Source of the DNA: Hyphomicrobiales bacterium
GTDB taxonomy: Bacteria > Pseudomonadota > Alphaproteobacteria > Rhizobiales > Beijerinckiaceae
Assembly: GCA_027483505.1 (NCBI GenBank)
Contig: JAIXUP010000006.1
Coordinates: 1-64,000, forward strand
Length of the DNA: 64,000 nucleotides
Reading direction: 5' to 3'
The notes under the pieces are model-generated. The model was not told the DNA's origin. It did no database searches and saw only the letters and a program-made list of their open reading frames with translations. The translations under genes and the position numbers were made by a program. Of the stretch, positions 9,047 to 19,290 are shown piece after piece. Each line of letters starts with the position of its first letter. Position 1 is the stretch's first letter.

Positions 9047-10080
9047 GCGCCACGACGACCCTCGCACCGCCCCCGTCCAAGCAGGCCCTGAATGCGGCTC
9101 TCGCAGCCCATGGGGTCGGCGCCGTCTCCGCGCCCGCTCCCGGTCCCGATCTCACCGAGGATGCCGTCCACGAAACCAAGACGCAGATCATCGCGATCTA
9201 CGGCAAGGGCGGCATCGGCAAATCCTTCACGCTCGCCAATCTGAGCTACATGATGGCGCAGCAGGGCAAGCGGGTGCTGCTGATCGGCTGTGATCCGAAA
9301 TCCGACACCACCTCGCTTCTGTTCGGCGGCAAGGCCTGCCCGACCATCATCGAGACCTCGGCCCGCAAGAAGGCGGCCGGTGAAGAGGTCAGGATCGAGG
9401 ACGTCTGCTTCAAGCGCGACGGCGTCTTTGCCATGGAGCTCGGCGGTCCCGAGGTCGGCCGCGGCTGTGGCGGCCGCGGCATCATTCATGGCTTCGAGCT
9501 CCTCGAGAAGCTCGGCTTCCACGAATGGGGCTTCGATTATGTGCTGCTCGATTTCCTCGGCGACGTGGTCTGTGGCGGCTTCGGCCTGCCGATCGCCCGC
9601 GACATGTGCCAGAAGGTCATCGTCGTCGGCTCGAACGACCTGCAATCGCTCTATGTCGCCAACAATGTCTGTTCGGCAGTGGAATACTTCCGCAAGCTTG
9701 GCGGCAATGTCGGCGTCGCCGGCATGGTCATCAACAAGGATGACGGCACCGGCGAGGCCGCGGCTTTCGCCGCTTCGGTCGGCATCCCGGTGCTCGCCTC
9801 GATCCCTGCCGATGAGGACATCCGCAGGAAGAGTGCGAATTATCACATCATTGGCCGCCCTGGCGACCGCTGGGGTCCGATGTTCGAGGAACTGGTCAGG
9901 AACGTCGGCGAGAGCAAGCCGATGCGCCCGGCGCCGATGAGCTCTGATGGTCTGCTCGGCCTGTTCTCCGCCGACACGACAGGCCGCGACTACGTGCTCC
10001 AGCCGGCCTCTCTCGCTGACATGTGCGGCGGGGTCGTGTCGGAAAAGCCGACCCTCGAAGTCGTCTACGACGAAGCCTGA
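9043..10080 (+). CDS. bchX: Chlorophyllide a reductase iron protein BchX
   Basis: NifH-like P-loop IAIYGKGGIGKSFTLANLSYMMAQQGKRVLLIGCDPKSDTTSLLFGG; GRGCGGRGI motif. Confidence 0.97.
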   Translation: MSATTTLAPPPSKQALNAALAAHGVGAVSAPAPGPDLTEDAVHETKTQIIAIYGKGGIGKSFTLANLSYMMAQQGKRVLLIGCDPKSDTTSLLFGGKACPTIIETSARKKAAGEEVRIEDVCFKRDGVFAMELGGPEVGRGCGGRGIIHGFELLEKLGFHEWGFDYVLLDFLGDVVCGGFGLPIARDMCQKVIVVGSNDLQSLYVANNVCSAVEYFRKLGGNVGVAGMVINKDDGTGEAAAFAASVGIPVLASIPADEDIRRKSANYHIIGRPGDRWGPMFEELVRNVGESKPMRPAPMSSDGLLGLFSADTTGRDYVLQPASLADMCGGVVSEKPTLEVVYDEA

Positions 10081-10091
10081 GGCCATCCGCC

Positions 10092-11696
10092 ATGGTCACG
10101 CTGATCGACAACCTCAACAAGGCAGCCAGGCCTGCGGCAGCGCCGGTCATCGAGCCGGTCAAGGCCGCGCCATCCGCCGGCGAGATCGCTGCGGCGACCC
10201 AGGCGGTGGCGAAGGCCGAAGCACTGGGCAATGGCTGCCATGCCGGTCGTGACCAGATGCGCAAGGCGGCCGTTGCGGCGGGCGCGAGCGACACGCTCGA
10301 GCGCTACGCTGCCGACTATCCCGTCGGCCCGCACGACCAGCCGCAGAGCATGTGCCCGGCGTTCGGCTCCCTGCGCGTCGGGCTGCGCATGCGCCGCACC
10401 GCGACCGTGCTCTCCGGCTCGGCCTGCTGCGTCTATGGCCTGACCTTCACCTCGCACTTCTATGGCGCCAAGCGCACCGTGGGCTACGTTCCATTCAACT
10501 CGGAAACCCTGGTGACCGGCAAGCTGTTCGAGGATATCCGCGACGCGGTCCATCTTCTGGCCGATCCGCACAAGTACGACACCATCGTCATCATCAACCT
10601 GTGCGTTCCCACCGCGTCCGGGGTGCCGCTGCGGCTGCTGCCCGACACGATCGACGGCGTGCGCATCATCGGCATCGATGTGCCCGGCTTCGGCGTGCCC
10701 ACCCATGCCGAGGCCAAGGATGTTCTGGCCGGCGCCATGCTCAATTTCGCCCGCAAGGAAGCGGAGGCAGGACCGGTCGCTGCTCCGCGCGGCGGACGCA
10801 ATGACAAGCGCACTGTCACCCTGCTCGGGGAGATGTTCCCCGCCGATCCCGTCGGCATCGGCATGATGCTGGGCGCGCTCGGGCTGGCCGCCGGACCTGT
10901 GGTGCCGACCCGCGAGTGGCGCGAGCTTTATGCTGCGCTCGATTGCGCAGCGGTCGCCGCGATCCATCCCTTCTACACCGCTTCGGTGCGGGAGTTCGAG
11001 ATTGCCGGCCGACCCATCGTCGGCTCCGCGCCGGTTGGTCATGATGGCACCGCAGCCTGGCTCGATGCTATCGGCGAGGTCTGCGAGGTCTCGAAAGCCA
11101 CTGTCCAGGCGGCGAAGGACCAGTTCCTGCCGCTGATCAGGGGCGCGCTGGCCGCCAAGCCGATCAATGGCAAGATCACGGTCTCAGGCTATGAGGGCTC
11201 GGAGCTGCTGGTCGCGCGCCTGCTGATCGAAAGCGGCGCCAACGTGCCCTATGTCGGAACGGCCTGCCCGCGCACCCGCTGGTCCGATCCGGACCGGGAA
11301 TGGCTTGAGGCGCGCGGCGTCCATGTCCAGTTCCGCGCCTCGCTCGAGAGCGATCTTGCGGCGGTGGACTTCCACGATCCGGATCTGGCCATCGGCACCA
11401 CGCCAGTGGTGCAGCACGCGAAGTCGCGCGGCCTCCCCTCGCTCTACTTCACCAACCTCATTTCCGCCCGTCCGCTGATGGGCGTGGCCGGCGCAGGCTC
11501 GCTGGCGACGGTCGTCAACGCCGCCATGGGCAACAAGGCCCGCATGGATGTGATGAAGGACTTTTTTGAAGGCGTCGGCGAAGGCTTCTCGTCCGGCATC
11601 TGGGAAGACACCCCGCGTGACCGACCCGAATTCCGCAAGAAGCAACTGGCCAAGCTCGGCAAGACCGACATGGGCATGAGCGGGGAGATCCTCTGA
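10092..11696 (+). CDS. bchY: Chlorophyllide a reductase subunit BchY
   Basis: [42 protein letters not shown]; between bchX and bchZ. Confidence 0.96.
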   Translation: MVTLIDNLNKAARPAAAPVIEPVKAAPSAGEIAAATQAVAKAEALGNGCHAGRDQMRKAAVAAGASDTLERYAADYPVGPHDQPQSMCPAFGSLRVGLRMRRTATVLSGSACCVYGLTFTSHFYGAKRTVGYVPFNSETLVTGKLFEDIRDAVHLLADPHKYDTIVIINLCVPTASGVPLRLLPDTIDGVRIIGIDVPGFGVPTHAEAKDVLAGAMLNFARKEAEAGPVAAPRGGRNDKRTVTLLGEMFPADPVGIGMMLGALGLAAGPVVPTREWRELYAALDCAAVAAIHPFYTASVREFEIAGRPIVGSAPVGHDGTAAWLDAIGEVCEVSKATVQAAKDQFLPLIRGALAAKPINGKITVSGYEGSELLVARLLIESGANVPYVGTACPRTRWSDPDREWLEARGVHVQFRASLESDLAAVDFHDPDLAIGTTPVVQHAKSRGLPSLYFTNLISARPLMGVAGAGSLATVVNAAMGNKARMDVMKDFFEGVGEGFSSGIWEDTPRDRPEFRKKQLAKLGKTDMGMSGEIL

Positions 11697-13147
11697 TGCT
11701 GGTCCTTGATCACGACAGGGCAGGGGGCTACTGGGGCGCGGTCTACGTCTTCTGCGCCATCAAGGGCCTGCAGGTCATCATCGACGGCCCCGTGGGCTGC
11801 GAGAATCTACCGGTGACCTCGGTGCTGCACTACACCGACGCGCTGCCGCCGCATGAACTTCCCATCGTCGTGACGGGGCTCGGCGAGGAAGAACTCGGCC
11901 AGCACGGCACCGAAAGCGCGATGAAGCGGGCGCACAAGACGCTTGATCCGGGCCTGCCATCTGTCGTTGTCACCGGCTCGATCGCCGAGATGATCGGCGG
12001 CGGCGTCACGCCCGAGGGCACCAACATCCTGCGTTTCCTGCCGCGCACCATCGACGAGGACCAGTGGCAATGCGCCAACCGGGCCATGGCCTGGCTCTGG
12101 AAGCAGTTCGGCCCCAAGAAGACCCCGGCGCTGAAGCCCCGCAAGGAAGGCGCAAAGCCCAAGGTCAACATCATCGGCCCGAGCTATGGCATGTTCAACA
12201 TGCCCTCCGACGTCGCCGAAATCCGCCGGCTCATCGAAGGCATCGGGGCCGAGGTCAATCTCTGCTTCCCGCTCGGTACGCACCTCGCTGACATCAACAA
12301 GCTGGGCGATGCCGAGGTCAATGTCTGCATGTACCGCGAGTTCGGCCGCCTGCTCTGCGAGGCGCTGGACAGGCCTTACCTGCAGGCCCCGATCGGGCTG
12401 CATTCGACCACCAAATTCCTGCGCAAGCTCGGCGAACTCACCGGCCTTGATCCGGAACCCTTCATCGCGAAGGAAAAGCACACCACGATCAAGCCGCTCT
12501 GGGATCTGTGGCGCTCCGTCACGCAGGACTTCTTCGCTACAGCGTCCTTCGCGATCGTCGCCAATGAAACCTACACGCGCGGCATCCGGCAGTTTCTCGA
12601 GACCGAAATGGGCTTGCCCTGCACCTTCGCGGTATCGCGCAAATCCGGCGAGAAGACGCTGAACGATCAGGTGCGCGATCTGGTCAAGACCAGGACGCCG
12701 CTGATTCTCTTCGGCAGCTACAATGAACGCATGTATCTGGCCGAGGCCGGGGGCAGGGCGATCTACATACCAGCCTCCTTCCCCGGCGCGATCATCCGAC
12801 GCCATACGGGCACGCCCTTCATGGGCTATTCGGGAGCAACCTATCTGGTTCAGGAGGTCTGCAACGCGCTGTTCGACGCGCTGTTCAATATCCTGCCGCT
12901 CGGCACCGACATGGACGCGATCGAAGCGACGCCATCGCGCCTGCATGAGGAGCTGCCCTGGAGCAATGAGGCGAAAGCCATGCTTGACCGGGTTGTCGAG
13001 GAGCATCCGGTCCTTGTCAGGATTTCAGCCGCCAAGCGACTTCGCGATGCTGCGGAGCGGGATGCGCGGGAAGTGGGTTCCGAGCAGGTGACCGAGACAT
13101 CGGTGTCCCGGGCGCAAGGTTTGATCTCCGGACGTCCGACTCAATAA
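11696..13147 (+). CDS. bchZ: Chlorophyllide a reductase subunit BchZ
   Basis: [68 protein letters not shown]. Confidence 0.97.
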   Translation: MLVLDHDRAGGYWGAVYVFCAIKGLQVIIDGPVGCENLPVTSVLHYTDALPPHELPIVVTGLGEEELGQHGTESAMKRAHKTLDPGLPSVVVTGSIAEMIGGGVTPEGTNILRFLPRTIDEDQWQCANRAMAWLWKQFGPKKTPALKPRKEGAKPKVNIIGPSYGMFNMPSDVAEIRRLIEGIGAEVNLCFPLGTHLADINKLGDAEVNVCMYREFGRLLCEALDRPYLQAPIGLHSTTKFLRKLGELTGLDPEPFIAKEKHTTIKPLWDLWRSVTQDFFATASFAIVANETYTRGIRQFLETEMGLPCTFAVSRKSGEKTLNDQVRDLVKTRTPLILFGSYNERMYLAEAGGRAIYIPASFPGAIIRRHTGTPFMGYSGATYLVQEVCNALFDALFNILPLGTDMDAIEATPSRLHEELPWSNEAKAMLDRVVEEHPVLVRISAAKRLRDAAERDAREVGSEQVTETSVSRAQGLISGRPTQ

Positions 13148-13212
13148 GTCATTCAAATCACAGTATTTTAATTAAAAATCTAAAGATGCGACGGGGAAAT
13201 TGAATTCGAAAG

Positions 13213-13256
13213 TGTCAAACAAAATTGACAAAAAGGACTGTCAATTTTTGGGCACT
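13213..13256. promoter_or_regulatory. Tandem PpsR/CrtJ operators upstream of pufQBALMC
   Basis: TGTCAAACAAAATTGACA (13213-13230) and TGTCAATTTTTGGGCACT (13239-13256), exactly 8 bp apart. Confidence 0.78.
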
Positions 13257-13283
13257 ATGTTACACATATGACAGAGGTGACTC

Positions 13284-13514
13284 ATGACAGACATGCGCTT
13301 TGAGATGACACGCACGAGGGCCCGCAGCGAGGATCATCTCGCCTTCAGGCTTCTGGTCGCGCTGACCTATCCGCTGTTCCTGGCCGCCGCGATCCTGTCG
13401 CGCCTTGTGCCGGCCGGCAGCGGGTTCCTCGCGCGTCCGACGGACCGTGTTTCGATTTTCACGCAGGCGCGCCGTACGAGCGAGGCCACGATCGCTTTCG
13501 CCTTCATGGGCTGA
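13284..13514 (+). CDS. pufQ: PufQ
   Basis: 76-aa protein with one hydrophobic segment ([21 protein letters not shown]) and PufQ-like tail ([20 protein letters not shown]), between bchZ and pufB. Confidence 0.85.
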   Translation: MTDMRFEMTRTRARSEDHLAFRLLVALTYPLFLAAAILSRLVPAGSGFLARPTDRVSIFTQARRTSEATIAFAFMG

Positions 13515-13672
13515 TCGGCGCGGGGCAGATCGCCCCCGGCTGGTTCCCAGACGGCTCACACCGGAATCCTGCCCGGGCAACCGGACAGGTAGTCATCGTG
13601 GTTCCACGAGGACGACCCAGCCGCGCGGGATGGCGCGGTAACGGCTTCGGCCAGTTTGAGGAGTGTCAGGTC

Positions 13673-13822
13673 ATGGCTGACAGAGACAGGCAGTCCCTCA
13701 CGGGACTGACAGAAGGCGAGGCACAGGAATTCCACAAGTTCATGATTCAGGGAACTTTGGGTTTTGGTGCTGTCTCGCTTTTCGCCCACATCCTGATCTG
13801 GATGTGGCGTCCTTGGTTCTGA
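13673..13822 (+). CDS. pufB: LH1 antenna beta subunit PufB
   Basis: [49 protein letters not shown]. Confidence 0.97.
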   Translation: MADRDRQSLTGLTEGEAQEFHKFMIQGTLGFGAVSLFAHILIWMWRPWF

Positions 13823-13852
13823 TGTTCATCGCAAAGTAAAGGAGAACAAGAC

Positions 13853-14005
13853 ATGTGGAGAATTTGGCTGATCTTCGATCCACGCCGGTCACTCGTTGCA
13901 GTGCTCGCCTTCTGCTTTACGATGGTTCTTGTCAACCATTTCGTTCAGCTCAGCACGCCACGTTACGGCAGCTGGCTCAGTGCGCCTGCGGTTGTGAAGA
14001 AGTAA
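13853..14005 (+). CDS. pufA: LH1 antenna alpha subunit PufA
   Basis: Not in ORF track; AAAGGAGAAC SD then MWRIWLIFDPRRSLVAVLAFCFTMVLVNHFVQLSTPRYGSWLSAPAVVKK. Confidence 0.97.
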   Translation: MWRIWLIFDPRRSLVAVLAFCFTMVLVNHFVQLSTPRYGSWLSAPAVVKK

Positions 14006-14012
14006 CGACAAC

Positions 14013-14089
14013 AGGGCGGACGAGACTTCCGGCGCTGGTTGCCTGAGCTTGCCCGCCCTTTTCCGCCCAGGCCCCAGCGAGGAGCCTGG
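14013..14089 (+). other. pufA-pufL intercistronic hairpins
   Basis: AGGGCGG (14013-14019) pairs with CCGCCCT (14053-14059) followed by TTT; second stem CCAGGC (14067-14072)/GCCTGG (14084-14089). Confidence 0.55.
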
Positions 14090-14127
14090 CGCTGCCGATT
14101 TCTGGGGGACCGCTCGGAGGCCACACC

Positions 14128-14952
14128 ATGGCAATGCTCAGTTTTGAACGAAAATACCGCGTCCGTGGCGGGACGCTGCTCGGGGGTGACCTTTTCGATT
14201 TCTGGGTCGGCCCCTTCTATGTCGGCCTGTTCGGCGTGACGGCCGCCTTCTTTTCCCTCCTTGGCACCGTGCTGATCTTCTACGGCGCGTCGATGCAGGG
14301 CACCTTCAATCCTTGGACGATCAACATCGCCCCGCCCGACCTGAAATACGGTCTCGGCCTCGCGCCGCTGGCCGAGGGCGGGCTCTGGCAGATCATCACC
14401 ATCTGCGCGATCGGGGCTTTTGTCTCCTGGGCGCTGCGCGAGGTCGAGATCTGCCGCAAGCTCGGCATGGGCTACCATGTGCCCTTCGCCTTCAGCATTG
14501 CGATCTTCGCCTATGTATCGCTCGTGGTCATCCGCCCGGTGATGCTCGGCGCCTGGGGGCATGGCTTTCCCTACGGGATTTTCAGCCACCTCGATTGGGT
14601 TTCGAACGTCGGCTACCAGTACCTGAACTTCATGTACAACCCGGCGCACATGATCGCGGTGACCTTCTTCCTCGCCACGACGCTGGCCCTGTCGCTGCAT
14701 GGCGGCCTGGTGCTCTCCGCCGTGAACCCGAAGAAGGGCGAAGCGGTCAAGACGCCGGAGCATGAGAACGCCTACTTCCGCGACTTCATCGGCTATTCGA
14801 TCGGCACGGTCGGCATCCACCGCCTCGGCCTGTTCCTGGCCCTGTCGGCGGGTTTCTGGGCCGCAATCTGCATCATCATCAGCGGACCGTTCTGGACCCA
14901 GGGTTGGCCCAGGTGGTGGAGCTGGTGGCTTGACCTGCCAATCTGGTCGTGA
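14128..14952 (+). CDS. pufL: Photosynthetic reaction center L subunit
   Basis: [36 protein letters not shown]... full-length. Confidence 0.98.
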   Translation: MAMLSFERKYRVRGGTLLGGDLFDFWVGPFYVGLFGVTAAFFSLLGTVLIFYGASMQGTFNPWTINIAPPDLKYGLGLAPLAEGGLWQIITICAIGAFVSWALREVEICRKLGMGYHVPFAFSIAIFAYVSLVVIRPVMLGAWGHGFPYGIFSHLDWVSNVGYQYLNFMYNPAHMIAVTFFLATTLALSLHGGLVLSAVNPKKGEAVKTPEHENAYFRDFIGYSIGTVGIHRLGLFLALSAGFWAAICIIISGPFWTQGWPRWWSWWLDLPIWS

Positions 14953-14964
14953 GGGGAGGGCAAA

Positions 14965-15957
14965 ATGGGTCTTCTGACAACTGTTGACTACCAGAACATC
15001 TTCACCCGGGTTCAGGTCCGCGGACCTGACGACCTCGGGGTCCCGATCGCGAAGGGAATCTACGAGCGCGGCACGACAACAAGCCACAACTACTGGCTCG
15101 GCAAGCTCGGCGACGCCCAGATCGGCCCTGTCTATCTGGGGGTCTATGGTCTGCTCTCGCTCGCCAGCGGGCTGATCGCCTTCGAGATCATCGGGCTCAA
15201 CATGTGGGCCTCGGTGAACTGGGACCCGGTGCAGTTCGTGCGCCAGCTCTTCTGGCTCGGCCTTGATCCGCCGCTGGCCAAGCATGGCCTCAATCCCTTC
15301 ATCCCGTTGAATGAAGGCGGCTGGTTCCTGATGACAGGCTTCTTCTTCACGGCATCGGTGCTGCTGTGGTGGGCGCGGACCTATACCCGGGCCAGGGCGC
15401 TCGGCATGGGCACGCACGTGCCATGGGCCTTTGCGGCGGCCATCTGGCTCATGCTGGTGCTCGGCTTCATCCGCCCGATCGCCATGGGCTGCTGGTGCGA
15501 GGCGGTTCCCTACGGCATTTTCCCGCATCTTGACTGGGTGCAGGCCTTCTCGATCCGTTACGGCAACCTGCACTACAATCCGTTCCACGCCTTCTCGATC
15601 GTCTTCCTCTATGGCTCCGTCCTGCTCTTCGCGATGCACGCCGGCACCATCCTGGCCGTCACCCGCTACGGCGGCGAGCGTGAGATCGAGCAGATCACGG
15701 ACCGCGGTACTGCCTCGGAGCGCGCCGCCCTGTTCTGGCGTTGGACCATGGGCTTCAACGCCACCATGGAATCGATCCACCGCTGGGCCTGGTGGTTCGC
15801 TGTCCTGACCCCGATCACCGGCGGCATCGGCATCCTTCTGACCGGCACCGTCGTCGACAACTGGTTCCTCTGGGCACAGCATTACGGCTTCGCGCCAAGC
15901 TACCCCGCCGTGAACCCGCCCGTCGTTGATCCCAGCCTGCTTCCAGGAGCGCGGTGA
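14965..15957 (+). CDS. pufM: Photosynthetic reaction center M subunit
   Basis: [23 protein letters not shown]; full-length, extended C-terminus. Confidence 0.98.
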   Translation: MGLLTTVDYQNIFTRVQVRGPDDLGVPIAKGIYERGTTTSHNYWLGKLGDAQIGPVYLGVYGLLSLASGLIAFEIIGLNMWASVNWDPVQFVRQLFWLGLDPPLAKHGLNPFIPLNEGGWFLMTGFFFTASVLLWWARTYTRARALGMGTHVPWAFAAAIWLMLVLGFIRPIAMGCWCEAVPYGIFPHLDWVQAFSIRYGNLHYNPFHAFSIVFLYGSVLLFAMHAGTILAVTRYGGEREIEQITDRGTASERAALFWRWTMGFNATMESIHRWAWWFAVLTPITGGIGILLTGTVVDNWFLWAQHYGFAPSYPAVNPPVVDPSLLPGAR

Positions 15958-15958
15958 C

Positions 15959-17026
15959 ATGAGCACGCATACGACACTCCCCAAACGCTCCGGTCTGGTT
16001 GCCGGACTGGCGATTGGCTTTGGACTACTGCTGGCAGGCTGCCAGCAGAATCCACCGGAGGCCACCCAGCAGAACGGCTATCGCGGCGTTGCCCTGGAAC
16101 AGGTGCAGAGCCCGAAGCGGCTGGCGGCCCTCGCCGAGATCAACCAGGCGCCGGAGGTGATCCCCCCGGGCGACCGCACCGGCCCCCGCGCCGCGCAGGC
16201 CTACCAGAACGTCAAGGTTCTGGGCGACCTGAGCGAAACCGAGTTCACCCGCATCATGGTTGCCATGACGTCATGGGTAGCGCCCGGCGGCGTCTCGGGC
16301 TCCGACGAAGGTCAGGGCTGCTCCTACTGCCACAACCTCAACAACATGGCGGATGAGGGCAAGTACCAGTACAAGACCGCGCGCCGCATGCTGCAGATGA
16401 CGCGCGAGATCAACTCGAACTGGACCAACCACGTCGGCGCCACCGGGGTGACCTGCTACACCTGCCATCGGGGCAACCCGATCCCGGCGCAGACCTGGTT
16501 CACTGGCGCAGGCCATCCCAAGAACCTCGCCGACGCCGGCGGCTGGATCGGCGCGAACAACGGCCAGAACCTCGCCGGCAAGTTCGTCGGGCGCGCTTCG
16601 CTCCCCGCCGATCCGTTCACGCCCCTGATCCAGTTCGCCGAGACCATCCGCGTGACAGGTCAGACCGCGCTGCCCACCGGCAAGCATGAGCAGATCGCGG
16701 TCGCCGAACGCACCAACGCGCTGATGAACCACATGTCCGAGTCCCTCGGCGTGAACTGCACATTCTGCCACAACAGCCGCGCGTTCGCGGAGTGGAAGGA
16801 TGCGCCGCCCCAGCGTGTCAACGCCTTCCACGGCATCCGCATGCTGCGTGAACTGAACGCCAACTATCTGGCTCCGCTGAACGCCACCTATCCGGCGGCC
16901 AAGCTCGGGCCGGAAGGCGACGCCGCCAAGGCCTTCTGCGCCACCTGCCACCAGGGCGTACAGAAACCCCTCAACGGTGCTCCGATGCTCAGCGATTACC
17001 CCGAGCTCGGCAAGCCAAGGCCCTGA
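15959..17026 (+). CDS. pufC: Reaction-center tetraheme cytochrome c PufC (lipoprotein)
   Basis: Lipobox-like LLLAGC; four CxxCH motifs (CSYCH, CYTCH, CTFCH, CATCH). Confidence 0.97.
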   Translation: MSTHTTLPKRSGLVAGLAIGFGLLLAGCQQNPPEATQQNGYRGVALEQVQSPKRLAALAEINQAPEVIPPGDRTGPRAAQAYQNVKVLGDLSETEFTRIMVAMTSWVAPGGVSGSDEGQGCSYCHNLNNMADEGKYQYKTARRMLQMTREINSNWTNHVGATGVTCYTCHRGNPIPAQTWFTGAGHPKNLADAGGWIGANNGQNLAGKFVGRASLPADPFTPLIQFAETIRVTGQTALPTGKHEQIAVAERTNALMNHMSESLGVNCTFCHNSRAFAEWKDAPPQRVNAFHGIRMLRELNANYLAPLNATYPAAKLGPEGDAAKAFCATCHQGVQKPLNGAPMLSDYPELGKPRP

Positions 17027-17053
17027 ACGCCGGACGTTGGTCGAGCCCACTTG

Positions 17054-17087
17054 CACCCGGCTGATGGCGACATCAGCCGGGTGTTTT
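17054..17087 (+). terminator. Rho-independent terminator after pufC
   Basis: CACCCGGCTGATG-GCGA-CATCAGCCGGGTG-TTTT perfect 13-bp stem. Confidence 0.92.
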
Positions 17088-17124
17088 ATTGACCGCTCCA
17101 CCCCTGGTCGCTATCTCGGTGCGG

Positions 17125-17200
17125 GGGCCCTTAGCTCAATGGTTAGAGCCGACCGCTCATAACGGTCTGGTTGCAGGTTCGAGTCCTGCAGGGCCCACCA
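17125..17200 (+). tRNA. tRNA with CAU anticodon, probably tRNA-Ile2 (lysidine type)
   Basis: GGGCCCT/AGGGCCC acceptor, anticodon stem-loop GACCG-CTCATAA-CGGTC, T-arm GCAGGTTCGAGTCCTGC, encoded CCA. Confidence 0.93.
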
Positions 17201-17639
17201 CCGTCTCCTTGTGCCGTGGTCTGAGCGCAGACGGGCACGATAGCTGCGATAGTTCCGCTAGTTTGCCAGAACGGGCGTTCAAGTGCGGAGAATCGCGCCG
17301 TGTTTCGGCGCTCGTTTCGCCTGGGTATGCCGGGCACTTCTGCCGCCGATTTTCCGGGCTTTCCACCGTGATCATGATTTTCGTTGCGCAGACCGATTGG
17401 GTTTGGACCTGAGACCGGTTCGCCAACCTGGCCTGCTGCCAATCCAGCGCTCACCTTCCATGTGCGGATCGAGAAGCCCGCTGAACCGGTCTGCATCTGG
17501 ACCAGAGACAATGGGCAGGCTCTCGCGAGGACGAGAACCCCGATCCGTTTGAGCTCCTGAGTCGGGCGGCAAAGCCATGCTGGCACGGCGGATACGTCTG
17601 GTCTAAGGTTGCGGAAGGGCGAGCAACGGATAAGTCGGA

Positions 17640-17792
17640 ATGGACGCGCGCACCAAGCGTATCGAGGGTATGGCGTTTCCAGGCGAGGCCAGCAGTGGCC
17701 ATGTCATGGCGATCGACGGCCTGCCGGTCTCGATCCGGGTGGGCAAGACAGCGGACATGCCGGACCCCGTCAGCAACGGGAGCCTGGCATGA
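17640..17792 (+). pseudogene. Truncated OsmC/YhfA-like N-terminal remnant (50-aa ORF)
   Basis: MDARTKRIEGMAFPGEASSGHVMAIDG resembles recalled OsmC/YhfA N-terminus (MQARVKWVEGLTFLGESASGHQILMDG); remainder diverges; stop overlaps next ATG. Confidence 0.55.
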
Positions 17793-18649
17793 GAGCGACT
17801 GGTGGCATGGGGCCTCTCGTGGGACCCAGCGCGCTGGCGGCGCGGCTTGGTGAGCCCGGGTTGCTGGTCCTCGACGTCCGGCTGGCAGTTGATGGTGGCC
17901 GGGCTACTCACGAGGCCGGCCATGTCCCCCGCGCGGTCTACAGCGACTACGCCGCCGACGGCTGGCGCGCTCGTGTCGGCGGCGCGCCCGGCCTGCTGCC
18001 TCCGGTCGAACATCTCTCCCTGCTTCTGGGCCGGCTCGGCTTGCGACCTGATCACAGCGTGGTGATTGTCCCTGCCGGCACGAGCGCCAATGACCTTGCG
18101 GCTTCCGCTCGTGTCTATTGGACACTGAGGACTGTCGGGCATGAAGCCGTCTCGATCCTCGACGGCGGCTTCATCGGCTGGAGCGCCGATCCGGCGAGGC
18201 CTGTCGAGACGGGATGGCGCGAACCCGAACCGGCTGGACCCTACCCGATATCGCTGCGGGAGATTTTTCGGGCCACCACTGTTCACGCCGAAGCCGCGCT
18301 CACCAGTGGGAACACCGCTTTTGTCGACGCCCGGTCGGCAAGCTATTTCGAGGGCCGGGAGAAGGCGCCGGAAGCGCTGCGCTCTGGCCGGTTGCCGGGT
18401 GCAGTCTCCCGCGATTACGCCGACCTCTTCGACGTGGCGAGGCATGGGCTGAAGCCGAATGCAGAACTTGAGCGGTTGTTCGCCGATGTTCTGGAAAGGC
18501 CGGTCATCTCCTATTGCAATACGGGACACACAGCCGCGCTTAACTGGTTTGTTCTCTCCGAACTGCTCGGAAACGGGGAGGTGCGTCTCTACGATGGCTC
18601 GATGACCGACTGGACCCAGGATGCGACGCGGCCCGTCGAGAAGGGCTGA
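17789..18649 (+). CDS. Rhodanese-domain sulfurtransferase (thiosulfate/3-mercaptopyruvate type)
   Basis: Two rhodanese-like domains (DVRLAVDGG..., VDARSASYFEGREKAPEALRSGRLPGA) and active-site YCNTGHTAA. Confidence 0.88.
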   Translation: MRATGGMGPLVGPSALAARLGEPGLLVLDVRLAVDGGRATHEAGHVPRAVYSDYAADGWRARVGGAPGLLPPVEHLSLLLGRLGLRPDHSVVIVPAGTSANDLAASARVYWTLRTVGHEAVSILDGGFIGWSADPARPVETGWREPEPAGPYPISLREIFRATTVHAEAALTSGNTAFVDARSASYFEGREKAPEALRSGRLPGAVSRDYADLFDVARHGLKPNAELERLFADVLERPVISYCNTGHTAALNWFVLSELLGNGEVRLYDGSMTDWTQDATRPVEKG

Positions 18650-18651
18650 GG

Positions 18652-19290
18652 TCAGCCCGCCAGCGCCGACGCGGCGAGCGCCGCCGCGAAGGCACCGAGG
18701 ATGGCGGCTGAACCACGGTTGGTGAGGCGCCTGCCGCCGGCTCTCCGCAGAGTTCGGCTGGCATGCGCCCCGAGCAACAGCCATAACGCTCCGGCGGCAG
18801 CGGAGAGCACGGCAATCAAGGCAAGCGCCACGAACGCCTTTGACATGGAACCGAATGTCTCCGGCGGCAGAAGCGTCAGCGTGATGATCAGGCCCTTGGG
18901 ATTGAGCAGCGTCGCGACCGCGATCCCGGTCGGCGAAATGACGGTGGTGTTTCCGCTGGAGGTCTCTGCAACGGTGCTTCCCCACATGCGCCAGGCGATT
19001 GCAGCCAGATAGACCGAGGTGGCCAGCCGCAGCGCTTCGGTCAGTGGCGGCGCAGCGATCAAAAGCGGCGCGGCGAGTATGCCAAGCATCAACACGGCCG
19101 CGACGTAACCCGAAGCGACAGCGCCGGCAAACGCGAAGCCGTGCCGCACGCCCCCATCCGCACCCGCGGCGAACAGAAGCGCGTTTGTCGGTCCGGGGGC
19201 CGCAAACAGAACGATCAGACCAGCAACCAGCGTCAGCGACATGACGCCCAATGACACCGAACGGGCCACGTACGCCTTGTCGTGGATCAA
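18652..19290 (-). CDS. LysE/RhtB-family exporter
   Basis: AAPGPTNALLFAAGADGG..GFAFAGA..; NPKGLIITLTLLPP; multiple TM segments. Confidence 0.82.
   Translation of the reverse strand: MIHDKAYVARSVSLGVMSLTLVAGLIVLFAAPGPTNALLFAAGADGGVRHGFAFAGAVASGYVAAVLMLGILAAPLLIAAPPLTEALRLATSVYLAAIAWRMWGSTVAETSSGNTTVISPTGIAVATLLNPKGLIITLTLLPPETFGSMSKAFVALALIAVLSAAAGALWLLLGAHASRTLRRAGGRRLTNRGSAAILGAFAAALAASALAG

Noticed and set aside
13259-13274. TGTTACACATATGACA as a third PpsR site upstream of pufQ
   Set aside because: Spacing is N10 rather than N12, so it does not meet the consensus.
13963-16065. 700-aa minus-strand ORF
   Set aside because: Antisense to pufL/pufM; shadow ORF from high-GC codon structure, with Arg/His/Gly/Ala-rich composition and no recognisable domain.
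17143-17586. Minus-strand ORFs ending GPCRTRTCNQTVMSGRL and (17157-17426) VVGPAGLEPATRPL
   Set aside because: Classic spurious proteins read antisense through a tRNA gene (AGLEPATRPL type artefact).
17201-17639. Possible insertion-sequence remnant
   Set aside because: No transposase motif, terminal inverted repeat or target duplication could be recognised by eye; left as an unexplained junction.
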